Positions 24,266-32,840 of a stretch of DNA of 64,000 bases are shown piece after piece; the first letter of the stretch is position 1, and each line of letters starts with the position of its first letter. The DNA lies in assembly GCA_002951815.1 (NCBI GenBank), contig CP019454.1, positions 1,550,001 through 1,614,000 of the forward strand, in the 5' to 3' direction. A program made the position numbers and the translations under genes. Origin of the DNA: Sulfobacillus thermotolerans. GTDB taxonomy: Bacteria > Bacillota > Sulfobacillia > Sulfobacillales > Sulfobacillaceae. The notes below the pieces were generated by a model. That model made no database searches. It was not told where the DNA came from and saw only the letters and a list, made by a program, of their open reading frames with translations.

Positions 24266-25435
24266 TTGTCCAGTGACAATGGGCGTCTTCTATGGCCTTA
24301 TGCATTCTTTGCGTTTACGTTAGGGTGGGGCTGGTTTGTATTGGCGCCTTTGGTTCCTTATTTGATAGGAACCTTCCACGTCTCCTTAGCTATGATTTTG
24401 CTTCTTATCTCATTATATGGGTACGCCATGATTGTGGGAGCACTTCCTGCCGGGTATTGGGTTGCGAAGTCTGGGCCACAAGCGCCCCTCTATGGGAGTA
24501 TTGTGCTGACGATTGTGGGCTTGGCGCTACGTGCAGGGGCTTCAAGTTTTACCCTCGCCCTAATGGGGCAAGTGGTGGCGGCTTTGGCCTATCCGTTGCT
24601 GATTGCGCCCATTGGTTCGGTGTTGCGATTAGGAGGCGTGCGGCAGCTCAAAATGGGGACGGGCTTGGTTATTGGCATGCTTTTTTTAGGAATGGCAGCG
24701 GGATCTTTTATTGGACCAGATATGTCTCCGGTTGTGGACCTTTGGATGGCGGTTGTCCTTAATGTCGTCACCGGGTTATGGTTGCTTAGTCAATTGCGGG
24801 CAACGAGGAAGTCCCCGGGGGTATCCGTGGGAAAGACGCGTCTTATCGTCTCTTGGTGGTGGGTGATAGGTTTTGTGGTCGCTTCCATAAGTGTGATGTT
24901 TGGTTCTGTCAGTACCAGTGCCTTGCTTCATTTGCATGTGCCGGACGCGGCGGCGTTGGGAGGAATGCTGTCTGGCCTGACGTTTTTAGGGTCGGCGATA
25001 GGCGCGATCTTATTTGGCTGGTTGGGCGAAAATCCCGCGAGTGTGCGGCGTCTGCCGCGTTTACTAGGCGTGTTGACGTTGGTGTTTTTGTTTCTTTCCG
25101 GACTCTTGTTAACAGGCGGGCTTTCCGCGTCAACAGCGGGTCTTGATGCATCGTTTTTTCTCTTCGGGCTATTTAGTAATGGCTGGTACACTTTAGCGTT
25201 GGAAGCAGCAGCGGAAAAGGCGCGGACGCGGCACAATGCCGGCATTGCGACAGCCGGTTTTAGCATGGCCTCCAATATTGGCGTCGCGCTTATCCCGGTC
25301 ATCGTGGGGCCCCTGGTGATAACGCACGCGGCTGTTTGGATGGCTGTTATTCTTGTGATGGGCGTGGGGGCCGCCATTGTGCCGTTTGCGGTTAAAGCCT
25401 ATGCTGCCAGTAATAACCAGCAGCGAACGGCATAA
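24266..25435 (+). CDS. MFS transporter
   Basis: A 389-residue protein if the TTG at 24266 is used; this gives a nine-base spacing from AAAGGA. The ATG at 24257 abuts the same ribosome site and is less likely. Twelve hydrophobic segments of the major facilitator fold are visible, with a central loop near residues 190-205 (RATRKSPGVSVGKTR). The pattern resembles CynX/NimT-like and nitrate/cyanate MFS groups, but the substrate cannot be told. It converges on the pucR gene at 25480 with only 44 bases between, and no clear terminator. Confidence 0.7.
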   Translation: MSSDNGRLLWPYAFFAFTLGWGWFVLAPLVPYLIGTFHVSLAMILLLISLYGYAMIVGALPAGYWVAKSGPQAPLYGSIVLTIVGLALRAGASSFTLALMGQVVAALAYPLLIAPIGSVLRLGGVRQLKMGTGLVIGMLFLGMAAGSFIGPDMSPVVDLWMAVVLNVVTGLWLLSQLRATRKSPGVSVGKTRLIVSWWWVIGFVVASISVMFGSVSTSALLHLHVPDAAALGGMLSGLTFLGSAIGAILFGWLGENPASVRRLPRLLGVLTLVFLFLSGLLLTGGLSASTAGLDASFFLFGLFSNGWYTLALEAAAEKARTRHNAGIATAGFSMASNIGVALIPVIVGPLVITHAAVWMAVILVMGVGAAIVPFAVKAYAASNNQQRTA

Positions 25436-25479
25436 TGTCGCGACCGATTGTCATTTCCAAGCTGAAGCGGCGGCGGAGC

Positions 25480-27030
25480 TCAGGAACTAGGCGGCGCGGC
25501 CCTGGATGGCATCTCGCCTTGACTACACAGAAAACGGTAGGCTAAAAGGGCGTTTTCTATGGCGACACGCCTTTCAAACACGAGGAAGTCGTGGCCTAAT
25601 AAGGATTTCAAGGCACGAATTCGCGCATAAAGAGTTTGGCGATGAATCCCTAGCCATTGCGAGACTTCTTGTTTGGAGCCATTGAAGGTTAATAAAGCCT
25701 CTAAGGTTTGTAGGAGTCCTTCTGTTTCTTTGCCGTGTTCAGGCTGCAACAAGGGACCAAGTTCGGGATGAATGACCAGGCGCCGCAGTACGTCAGGCGG
25801 CGTTGCTAAAATCCAGCGATAAGCTCCTAACTTTTCATAGCACTGAGGGCGTGTGCTATCAAGATGAGAGGCCACTTGTGCAGCATCATATGCTTCGGAA
25901 AAGGCTTGATGCATTTGAGCGGGATCGCGGTAGGGCGCGGACAAGCCAATATGATTTGGGCGTTCCCCCAAATAGGTGCCGAGCAACTGGGGAAGATTGG
26001 TGATATCGCCCTCGCGCCCGGAAATGAGCCAGATATCTCGGTCCGTTTGCGACAAGAGCGCTGTAGCTAATAACGGAGAAAGGCGCTGGATGGCCGCATG
26101 CGCTCTAGGAGATGCGCTATCATTCGGCACCACGCAGACACGGTAGCGCCGCGTGCTAGTTAAATTGTAACGCGAGCGACAACGCTGGAGGAGGGTTTCG
26201 GAGGGATGTTCTGCAAAAAACAGCTGTTCTAATAACACCGCCTCCTCTTGCCTTTTGCGCTTTTCTAAGGTGTCCATGCGAATAATTTCTTGCGCGGCAG
26301 CCGTGGTGATGCGGTCTAACGCTAAGTAGAGATATTCATCAACGTAATTTGTAGAGAGCAAGATGGCGACATCTCCGACAGGTTGTCCAAATACTGAGAT
26401 TGTCTGCCGCAGGTAGGGTGCGGGAGAGGATTCCACGAGGGGATGTAAAGCGTTCTGACGCACTGGGACCAGAGCAAAGGGCCAATCTCCTAGTTGAACT
26501 TTGTCATCCGTTGCGCGTGACAGATAGGCGAGGGGGCGTTTCAATACGTCAAACGAGGCTTCAAAAAGAGCCGTTAATCCTTCCGTTGAGAGCAATACTT
26601 TGCGCAAGCGTCCCGATAAAGCATCCAAGTCTTCTAAAATGCGGTGATGCTGGCTAATCAAGAGGCTATTGACTTCCTGGGATAAATCTAAGAACCGGAC
26701 CAGGTGGGAGAACACGATTACCGGAAGATCGTGAGCGTTGGCCAAGTCGATGAGGTCTTGAGGAATTTGGGTAAAATAGGCTCCTAGCTCAATGACAACG
26801 CCTGACGCTTGGGCTTTGACCAGGCCTAGAACAAAGGTCCGACGCTGTTCCTCTGTACTCAGACCGACCCCTGTACTCAGTACTAGCTCTCCTCCACGAA
26901 GAAATTCTCCTATATTCGGAATTTCCCCGATATGGACCCACTTCACGGGACGATTCACGCCGGTGTGGCCCGCGATTACCGTCGCATCCGCAAAAGGTTG
27001 TCTTTTGAGTACATCACGCAAAACCACCAT
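25480..27030 (-). CDS. pucR: PucR-family transcriptional regulator of the pyrimidine catabolic island
   Basis: A 516-residue regulator. I chose ATG 27030 because AGGAG lies eight bases upstream; an open frame extends to 27072. Residues 5-120 (LRDVLKRQPFADATVIAGHT and onward, with the GGELVLSTG block) form the PucR N-terminal domain (PF07905). The middle is a GGDEF-like/CdaR-type region. The C-terminus LLTFNGSKQEVSQWLGIHRQTLYARIRAL is the PucR helix-turn-helix (HTH_30). Family members sense catabolic intermediates of purines, amides or amino acids. It is divergent from mmsA and heads the pyrimidine degradation genes, so it is the likely activator of that island, perhaps responding to a pathway intermediate. 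Confidence 0.8.
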   Translation of the reverse strand: MVVLRDVLKRQPFADATVIAGHTGVNRPVKWVHIGEIPNIGEFLRGGELVLSTGVGLSTEEQRRTFVLGLVKAQASGVVIELGAYFTQIPQDLIDLANAHDLPVIVFSHLVRFLDLSQEVNSLLISQHHRILEDLDALSGRLRKVLLSTEGLTALFEASFDVLKRPLAYLSRATDDKVQLGDWPFALVPVRQNALHPLVESSPAPYLRQTISVFGQPVGDVAILLSTNYVDEYLYLALDRITTAAAQEIIRMDTLEKRKRQEEAVLLEQLFFAEHPSETLLQRCRSRYNLTSTRRYRVCVVPNDSASPRAHAAIQRLSPLLATALLSQTDRDIWLISGREGDITNLPQLLGTYLGERPNHIGLSAPYRDPAQMHQAFSEAYDAAQVASHLDSTRPQCYEKLGAYRWILATPPDVLRRLVIHPELGPLLQPEHGKETEGLLQTLEALLTFNGSKQEVSQWLGIHRQTLYARIRALKSLLGHDFLVFERRVAIENALLAYRFLCSQGEMPSRAAPPSS

Positions 27031-27074
27031 AAGCGCTTCTCCTCTCATCAATATGTCAGGTTCTCGTTGCAATA

Positions 27075-27080
27075 ATTATA
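27075..27080 (-). promoter_or_regulatory. Possible -10 element for pucR
   Basis: On the minus strand TATAAT lies 45 bases before the pucR start, inside the partly palindromic sequence TTGTATAATTATTGCAA. No good -35 is seen at 17 bases, as expected for an activated or weak promoter. The palindrome could be a regulator site. Confidence 0.3.
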
Positions 27081-27188
27081 CAAACTGTCGGAGCCTTGCC
27101 GCCTCTGATTTTGCTACGATGAACAAAAATCGGCGCCGCGCCCAAGCTGTTACTATCGTATAAGCGCCGTTATGAAGGAGAGATATCG

Positions 27189-28646
27189 ATGGCTACACTG
27201 AAGCATGTCATTGGTGGTGAACGCATTACGCCAACAGCCAATCAATGGGAGGATGTCATCAATCCCGCTACGGGAGAAATGCTTGGAACCGTTCCTCTGG
27301 ATGACACCCATGCGCTAGATCGTGCGGTGCAAAGGGCCGCGGAGGCTTTTGAGGCTTGGGCTACCACCCCTATCTTACAGCGTGCGCGGATTATGTTTAA
27401 GTTTCATGATCTCATGACGCGCAATCAGGCGGATATCGCGCGGTCGGTCACGATAGAACATGGCAAGACATTACCCGATGCCAGTCTCGAGGTGGCGCGA
27501 GCCATTGAAGTGGTGGAACTGGCCGCCTCAGCCCCGTCTTTACTCAAGGGTGAAGTGTTGCCCGATGTGTCACGCGGTGTGGATACGATGATGGTCCGGA
27601 CACCTTTAGGCGTTGTCGCAGGGATTACCCCCTTTAACTTTCCCGCTATGGTTCCTTTGTGGATGATTCCTCCTGCCTTGGTTAGCGGCAACACCTTTGT
27701 GTTGAAACCCTCTGAAAAAACTCCCTTAACCTCTTTACTTATGATGGAATTGTGGGAGGAGGCCGGATTGCCGCCAGGCGTGCTCAATGTGGTATTAGGC
27801 GGGCGGTCTACCGTGGATCAGATTTTGACCCACCCGACCATTAAAGCTGTTTCGTTCGTTGGTTCACAACCCGTGGCGGAGTATATTTACCGTACCGCGG
27901 CCGCGGCGGGAAAGCGCGTGCAAGCGCTGGGCGGTGCGAAAAACTATCATATTGTCATGCCGGATGCGCATATCCCGCGTACGGTAGAGGCTCTAATGGG
28001 ATCCGCATTTGGGTCCGCTGGCGAGCGGTGTCTTGCCGGGTCTGTAGCGATTGCAGTGGGCTCTGCGGCGGAGCGTCTAATTCCCACGCTTCGACAAGCC
28101 ATTCGCGACTGGAAAGTGGGCTCGGGACTGGATGAAACCAATGATATGGGCCCCGTCATTCGCGAACAAAGTCGTGAACGCATTAGCCACTTTATTCGAA
28201 CCGGCGTAGAAGAGGGTGCTGCATTATTGGAGGATGGCCGAGAAAATCCTGTAGCGGCTGAAGGATTCTTCTTAAGGCCGACGCTATTTGATGAGGTTAC
28301 GAGTACCATGACGATTGCCCGCGAAGAAATTTTTGGACCCGTCTTAAGTCTAATGCGGGCGCCCGATCTGAAAACAGCAGTGGACATGGCCAACCAGTCG
28401 CAATTTGGCAATACCGCGACCATTTATACCGAATCAGGCGCTGCGGCTCGTTACTTTCGCGACCATATTGAAGTGGGGATGGTCGGGGTCAATATTGGCG
28501 TGCCGGCACCCGTGGCCATTTTCCCCTTTGCGGGTTGGAAACATTCATTTTATGGGGATTTGCATGCCACAGGCATGGACGCTTTTCGGTTCTACACGGA
28601 AGAGAAGGTCGTGATCAGCCGATTTTGGGGTACTGAGCAACCTTAA
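27189..28646 (+). CDS. mmsA: CoA-acylating (methyl)malonate-semialdehyde dehydrogenase
   Basis: A 485-residue aldehyde dehydrogenase, MmsA/IolA length, with GAAGGAGAGATATCG before ATG 27189. Blocks: IEHGKTLPDA near residue 95, ITPFNFPAMVPLWM near 145, FVGSQPVAEYIY near 222, LGGAKNYHIVMPDA near 248 and catalytic Cys281 in GSAGERCLAG. MmsA enzymes convert malonate or methylmalonate semialdehyde, CoA and NAD to acetyl- or propionyl-CoA plus CO2. Here it is next to the aminotransferase, so it most likely finishes beta-alanine and 3-aminoisobutyrate breakdown from uracil and thymine. It is first in the plus-strand island, divergent from pucR. Confidence 0.88.
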   Translation: MATLKHVIGGERITPTANQWEDVINPATGEMLGTVPLDDTHALDRAVQRAAEAFEAWATTPILQRARIMFKFHDLMTRNQADIARSVTIEHGKTLPDASLEVARAIEVVELAASAPSLLKGEVLPDVSRGVDTMMVRTPLGVVAGITPFNFPAMVPLWMIPPALVSGNTFVLKPSEKTPLTSLLMMELWEEAGLPPGVLNVVLGGRSTVDQILTHPTIKAVSFVGSQPVAEYIYRTAAAAGKRVQALGGAKNYHIVMPDAHIPRTVEALMGSAFGSAGERCLAGSVAIAVGSAAERLIPTLRQAIRDWKVGSGLDETNDMGPVIREQSRERISHFIRTGVEEGAALLEDGRENPVAAEGFFLRPTLFDEVTSTMTIAREEIFGPVLSLMRAPDLKTAVDMANQSQFGNTATIYTESGAAARYFRDHIEVGMVGVNIGVPAPVAIFPFAGWKHSFYGDLHATGMDAFRFYTEEKVVISRFWGTEQP

Positions 28647-28700
28647 CGTACCGTGCCGGTTGCAAACGGTAGAAGCCACGCCAAGAGAGGATGGAATGTT

Positions 28701-30026
28701 ATGCGTGAAGCATTAGAGCGGCAACGGCGATATTTAGTGCCTGGGATTGGGGTTTATTATAAGCAGCCTTTGACATTGGTGTCTGGTCAAGGGTGCCATG
28801 TCCAAGACGATCAAGGGAAATCTTATTTAGATTTTTTTGGCGGCATTCTCACGGTATCGGTGGGGCATTGCCACCCGGTGGTAACCCAGGCCATCACCCA
28901 ACAGGCTGCGACGTTGGTTCATACCTCAACTCTGTATTTGTCCGAGCCAATGATTGATTTGGCGGAATATCTGGCTAAGATTACGCCGGGTGCTCTTTCC
29001 CAAAGCTTTTTTACCACGAGCGGAACCGAAGCCAACGAAACCGCGCTGGTGATGGCGCAGTTGGCCACAGGCCGCAATGAAGTCGTAGCACTGCGACATA
29101 GCTATTCTGGACGGTCCCAAGTGACCATGGGGCTAACTGGTCAAGGTGCGTGGAAACTCGGAGGCAGTGGGATGGGTTTACCGATCCGTCACACGCATAA
29201 TCCATATTGTTATCGGTGCCCCTTTGGCAAGACGCCTGATCGATGTGGGTTGGAATGTGCTCGGGACATGGATGACTTCATTAAAACCAGCACATCTGGG
29301 CGATTAGCGGCTTTTATTGCCGAGCCTATCCAGGGGGTGGGTGGGTTTATTACCCCTCCTCCAGCTTTCTTTCAAGAAGCTGTCGGCATTGCTCGCAAGT
29401 ATGGAGCCCTATTTATTGATGATGAGGTGCAAACGGGATTTGGGCGAACGGGTAAGCCCTTCGGCATTAACCATTACGGGGTGGAACCAGACATTATGAC
29501 GTTTGCCAAGGGCATGGCCAATGGTATGCCCGTTGGGGCGACTATTGCCACGCCGGATGTGGCTCGTCATTACCAAGGACCCACTATTTCAACTTTTGGA
29601 GGTAACCCTGTTGTAATGCAGGCTGCGTTAGCTACGCTGCAGGTCATGGAACAAGAGCAGCTAACTGAGCGCGCTGCCACGCTCGGTCGCATTTTGCGTA
29701 GTGGACTTGAACAATTGGCGGATGAATATCCGGTCATGGGCGATGTGCGCGGGATGGGCCTCATGCAAGGGATTGAAATTGTGGAAAAGGATAAGGCGCC
29801 AGCAGCGGAATTAGCGGAGGAAATTTTAGAATTGGCGAAAGACCGGGGGCTTTTGTTGGGACTTGGTGGGCTGTACCATAACGTCTTGCGAATTGCGCCG
29901 CCGTTGACGGTTAGCGATGAGGAAGTCAACGAAGCGCTGACAGTGTTGCGAGATGTGATGTCGGCCTTATATCAAGCCCATCCCGGCCTAGTAGCCGTGG
30001 AATCCACTCGCATCGTCTATCAATAA
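28701..30026 (+). CDS. Class III aminotransferase, probable beta-alanine / 3-aminoisobutyrate:acceptor transaminase
   Basis: A 441-residue PLP enzyme; ATG 28701 follows AGAGAGGATGGAATGTT. Landmarks: YLDFFGGILTVSVGHCHP near residue 45, TSGTEANETAL near 108, the Cys-rich insert NPYCYRCPFG through CGLECA near 172-195 typical of AGXT2-like enzymes, FIAEPIQGVGG near 215, FIDDEVQTGFGRTG near 243, and PLP Lys270 in TFAKGMANG. AGXT2-like enzymes use alanine, beta-alanine or 3-aminoisobutyrate with glyoxylate or pyruvate. Position between mmsA and the ring-opening genes points to beta-amino acid transamination giving malonate semialdehyde. It is followed by a strong terminator, so mmsA plus this gene form one transcription unit. 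Confidence 0.82.
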   Translation: MREALERQRRYLVPGIGVYYKQPLTLVSGQGCHVQDDQGKSYLDFFGGILTVSVGHCHPVVTQAITQQAATLVHTSTLYLSEPMIDLAEYLAKITPGALSQSFFTTSGTEANETALVMAQLATGRNEVVALRHSYSGRSQVTMGLTGQGAWKLGGSGMGLPIRHTHNPYCYRCPFGKTPDRCGLECARDMDDFIKTSTSGRLAAFIAEPIQGVGGFITPPPAFFQEAVGIARKYGALFIDDEVQTGFGRTGKPFGINHYGVEPDIMTFAKGMANGMPVGATIATPDVARHYQGPTISTFGGNPVVMQAALATLQVMEQEQLTERAATLGRILRSGLEQLADEYPVMGDVRGMGLMQGIEIVEKDKAPAAELAEEILELAKDRGLLLGLGGLYHNVLRIAPPLTVSDEEVNEALTVLRDVMSALYQAHPGLVAVESTRIVYQ

Positions 30027-30049
30027 CATCAATAACATGCAGGCGGGTT

Positions 30050-30079
30050 AGGCCACGCGCTTTGACGCGTGGCCTTTTT
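30050..30079 (+). terminator. Rho-independent terminator after the aminotransferase gene
   Basis: AGGCCACGCG (30050-30059) pairs with CGCGTGGCCT (30066-30075), loop CTTTGA, followed by TTTTT. It splits the catabolic island into mmsA-aminotransferase and permease-to-hydA units. Confidence 0.88.
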
Positions 30080-30407
30080 GCAGTAGTGCACATCATCTTA
30101 AAGGGCTCTTAGGAGCTCCATCCGTCTTGACACTACCGTTATGATAGGGAAAGGCCCTGTTAGGTGGGGAGTGCGACCGGATTTTTGTGCGCCACTCTCT
30201 AGGCAAAATCGGCCTTTTACATTATGTATAGAAAATTCCGTTAAAAATCACGGATCTGTCCGTCCTATCTGTGCCGAACACTCGATATCATGGAATCATC
30301 CTTGTTGTCCAGCATTTAGCAACAAGAGATACATGGATATCACGTGGATGAGTACGGAGGCATGATACGACTGACTAAGATCCCGTCAGCAAGGGAGACA
30401 ACATCAG
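30080..30407 (+). promoter_or_regulatory. Leader/promoter region of the NCS1 permease operon
   Basis: A 328-base gap after a strong terminator must contain the promoter of the six-gene unit that follows. A/T-rich sequence near 30207-30245 contains TACATTATGTA, an inverted repeat that could be an operator. TTGACA occurs at 30127 but has no -10 at proper distance. AAGGGAGACAACATCAG at about 30391-30407 is the ribosome site of the permease. No known riboswitch was recognised. Confidence 0.4.
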
Positions 30408-31874
30408 ATGGCTGTGAATGTGGAAAACAACGAGGATTTAGCTCGCTATAACCAGGACATTGCCCCCACGACCCAAGAGCAGCGGCAATGGTCCTTATAC
30501 AACTACCTGAGCTTGTGGATTGGCATGGCTCACAATATTCCCACCTATTTGATGGCTGGCGGCTTTATCGTTCTTGGTCTCAATTGGTGGGAAGCGATCT
30601 TAACAGTTTTTGTGGGGAACATGATTGTGCTTGTCCCTATCTTGCTCAATGCCCATCCGGGCACAAAATATGGGATTCCTTTTCCTGTTTTGGCGCGTGC
30701 CTCATTTGGCGTGGTAGGGGCGGGGATTCCAGCTTTTTTGCGTGCCTTAGTCGGGGCAGGCTGGTTTGGCATTGAAACCGCCATAGGCGGACAGGCCATT
30801 CAAACCTTCCTTCTCATGATTATTCCGGGATGGGCGCATTTTTCCGACGTCTTCTCGTTTGTGGGAATGAACTTGGGCGGATGGATTAGCTTTTTGTTAT
30901 TTTGGCTCATGAACGTGTGGATCATCTACCATGGCATTCAAGCCGTGCGGCGGTTTGAGGCGTGGGCCGGACCGTTGGTATTGCTGTTAGGCATTGGGCT
31001 ATTAATTTGGGCCTTGAATGCGGCCCATGGATTTGGCCCCCTACTACAGCGACCTGCGACGGTCCATGGTACGGCCTTTTGGGCCGTCGAGATTCCGGCC
31101 TTGACAAGCGTCGTGGGTTTTTGGGCGACATTGTCGTTGAACATCCCCGACTTCACGCGATTTGCTAAGAGTCAACAAGCTCAAGAATGGGGGCAAGCGA
31201 TTGGATTGCCCTTGACCATGACCATCTTTTCCGGCATCGGGGTTCTCGTGACATCAGCAACGATTGTCGTGTTTCATCACGCGATTTCGGATCCCATTAC
31301 CTTGTTAGGTCACTTTCACAACGTGGTGATTTTGATTATTGCTTTAGGTGCTGTCGTTGTGGCGACATTATCAGTCAATGTGGCCGCCAACATTGTGTCG
31401 CCTGCATATGACTTAATACAGCTGTTCCCCAAACACTTGAACTTCGCACGCGGGGGTCTTATCACGGGCATTCTTGGTATTGTCATGGTGCCGTGGCTTT
31501 TGATTTCCAACCCGCACATCTATATTTTTACATGGCTTGATGTCTATTCGGGCTTCTTAGGTCCCATTGCGGCTATTCTGATTGCCGATTACTGGGTATT
31601 TCGGCGCAGAACTCTTGAGGTTATTCAATTGTACGAGGCCTCGGGACAGTACTACTACAAGAATGGCTACAATCCGTTAGCGATTTGGGCGTTGGCGGCT
31701 GGAATTTTGGTTTCGCTCATTGGTAAAGTCGTACCGCCTTTAGTCTGGCTCTTCAATTATTCATGGTTTGTGGGTTTTGCCGTGTCGTTTGGAGTTTATT
31801 TAGTGTTGATGAATGCCAAATACCACAATCCTACACCATCTCGGGAAATGCCGTCATCGCATCTATCCCACTAA
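30408..31874 (+). CDS. NCS1-family nucleobase/hydantoin permease
   Basis: A 488-residue polytopic protein with about twelve membrane segments. The N-terminal blocks WSLYNYLSLWIGMAHNIPTY and ILLNAHPGTKYGIPFPVLAR, then SFGVVGAGIPAFLRALVGAGWFGIE, are diagnostic of NCS1 transporters such as Mhp1 (hydantoin), PucI (allantoin) and uracil permeases. The Trp and Gln in GWFGIETAIGGQA occupy the substrate site region of Mhp1. ADYWVFRRRTLEVIQLY near residue 395 is also conserved. It sits with dihydropyrimidine dehydrogenase and dihydropyrimidinase genes, so uracil, thymine or their dihydro forms are the likely cargo. Sodium or proton coupling cannot be told from sequence. Confidence 0.9.
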   Translation: MAVNVENNEDLARYNQDIAPTTQEQRQWSLYNYLSLWIGMAHNIPTYLMAGGFIVLGLNWWEAILTVFVGNMIVLVPILLNAHPGTKYGIPFPVLARASFGVVGAGIPAFLRALVGAGWFGIETAIGGQAIQTFLLMIIPGWAHFSDVFSFVGMNLGGWISFLLFWLMNVWIIYHGIQAVRRFEAWAGPLVLLLGIGLLIWALNAAHGFGPLLQRPATVHGTAFWAVEIPALTSVVGFWATLSLNIPDFTRFAKSQQAQEWGQAIGLPLTMTIFSGIGVLVTSATIVVFHHAISDPITLLGHFHNVVILIIALGAVVVATLSVNVAANIVSPAYDLIQLFPKHLNFARGGLITGILGIVMVPWLLISNPHIYIFTWLDVYSGFLGPIAAILIADYWVFRRRTLEVIQLYEASGQYYYKNGYNPLAIWALAAGILVSLIGKVVPPLVWLFNYSWFVGFAVSFGVYLVLMNAKYHNPTPSREMPSSHLSH

Positions 31875-31919
31875 CGAACAGATTGTGAACACCACTGCGA
31901 TTGATAGAGGAGGATATTT

Positions 31920-32807
31920 ATGAGCCATATAGTCCGCGTTGGATTAATTCAATCCCAGCACGACGTTTCAGGCGAACGGCCTCTAGACGAGCATAAGCAG
32001 TCCGCGATCGATAAACATTTAGGGATGATTTATGAAGCCCACGCCAAGGGGGCGCAGGTAGTATGTCTCCAAGAACTGTTCTATGGACCGTATTTCTGTG
32101 CCGAACAAAATACGCGTTGGTATGGGTTAACGGAGCGGGTACCAGACGGTCCGACGACACAAATGATGCAGTCCGTCGCAAAAGAAACCGGGATGGTCAT
32201 GGTCGTTCCCCTGTATGAAGAGGAGATAACGGGAGTTTACTATAACACTGCGGCCGTGATTGATGCCGATGGGAAATTTTTGGGGAAATACCGAAAAAGT
32301 CATCTCCCTCATGTCCAAGCTGGTCCGACGGAGGCGACGGGATTTTGGGAGAAGTTTTACTTTCGCCCGGGTAATTTGGGATATCCCGTATTTGAAACTG
32401 CTGTGGGCAAGATTGGGGTATACATTTGCTATGATCGCCACTTTCCGGAAGGTGCCCGGGCGCTGGGATTGAATGGGGCAGAAATCGTCTTTAATCCCTC
32501 TGCGACCGTGGCCGGCCTATCCAAGTATTTGTGGAAGTTAGAACAACCGGCTCATGCGGTGGCCAATGGGTATTATTTAGGTGCTATTAACCGCGTGGGC
32601 GTCGAGGCGCCGTGGAACATGGGGGAGTTCTATGGAGAAAGCTATCTTGTTGATCCCCGAGGACAATTTGTTGCTATGGGGAGTCCTGACCAGTCGGAGG
32701 TCGTGATTGGCGATGCCGATCTGAATGTTGTGCGCGAAGTCCGCAATACCTGGCAGTTTTACCGGGACCGGCGTCCAGAGACCTACCAACGTTTAACGGA
32801 CTTGTAA
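31920..32807 (+). CDS. Carbon-nitrogen hydrolase, probable beta-ureidopropionase
   Basis: A 295-residue nitrilase-superfamily amidohydrolase, with AGAGGAGGATATTT before ATG 31920. The catalytic triad is visible: Glu in CLQELFY near residue 52, Lys in KYRKSHLPH near 125, and Cys170 in ICYDRHFPEGAR. N-carbamoyl-beta-alanine amidohydrolases and N-carbamoylputrescine amidases share this pattern. Context (hydA, preTA, aminotransferase) strongly favours hydrolysis of N-carbamoyl-beta-alanine to beta-alanine, CO2 and ammonia, the third step of the reductive pathway. It is 45 bases after the permease gene and 33 before preT, in one operon. Confidence 0.85.
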   Translation: MSHIVRVGLIQSQHDVSGERPLDEHKQSAIDKHLGMIYEAHAKGAQVVCLQELFYGPYFCAEQNTRWYGLTERVPDGPTTQMMQSVAKETGMVMVVPLYEEEITGVYYNTAAVIDADGKFLGKYRKSHLPHVQAGPTEATGFWEKFYFRPGNLGYPVFETAVGKIGVYICYDRHFPEGARALGLNGAEIVFNPSATVAGLSKYLWKLEQPAHAVANGYYLGAINRVGVEAPWNMGEFYGESYLVDPRGQFVAMGSPDQSEVVIGDADLNVVREVRNTWQFYRDRRPETYQRLTDL

Positions 32808-32840
32808 CTCTAACCCGGATGGTGCCAAAGGAGGACAGCG

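Noticed and set aside
30127-30145. TTGACA followed by TATGAT before the NCS1 permease gene
   Set aside because: The spacing is only seven bases, impossible for a sigma-A promoter.
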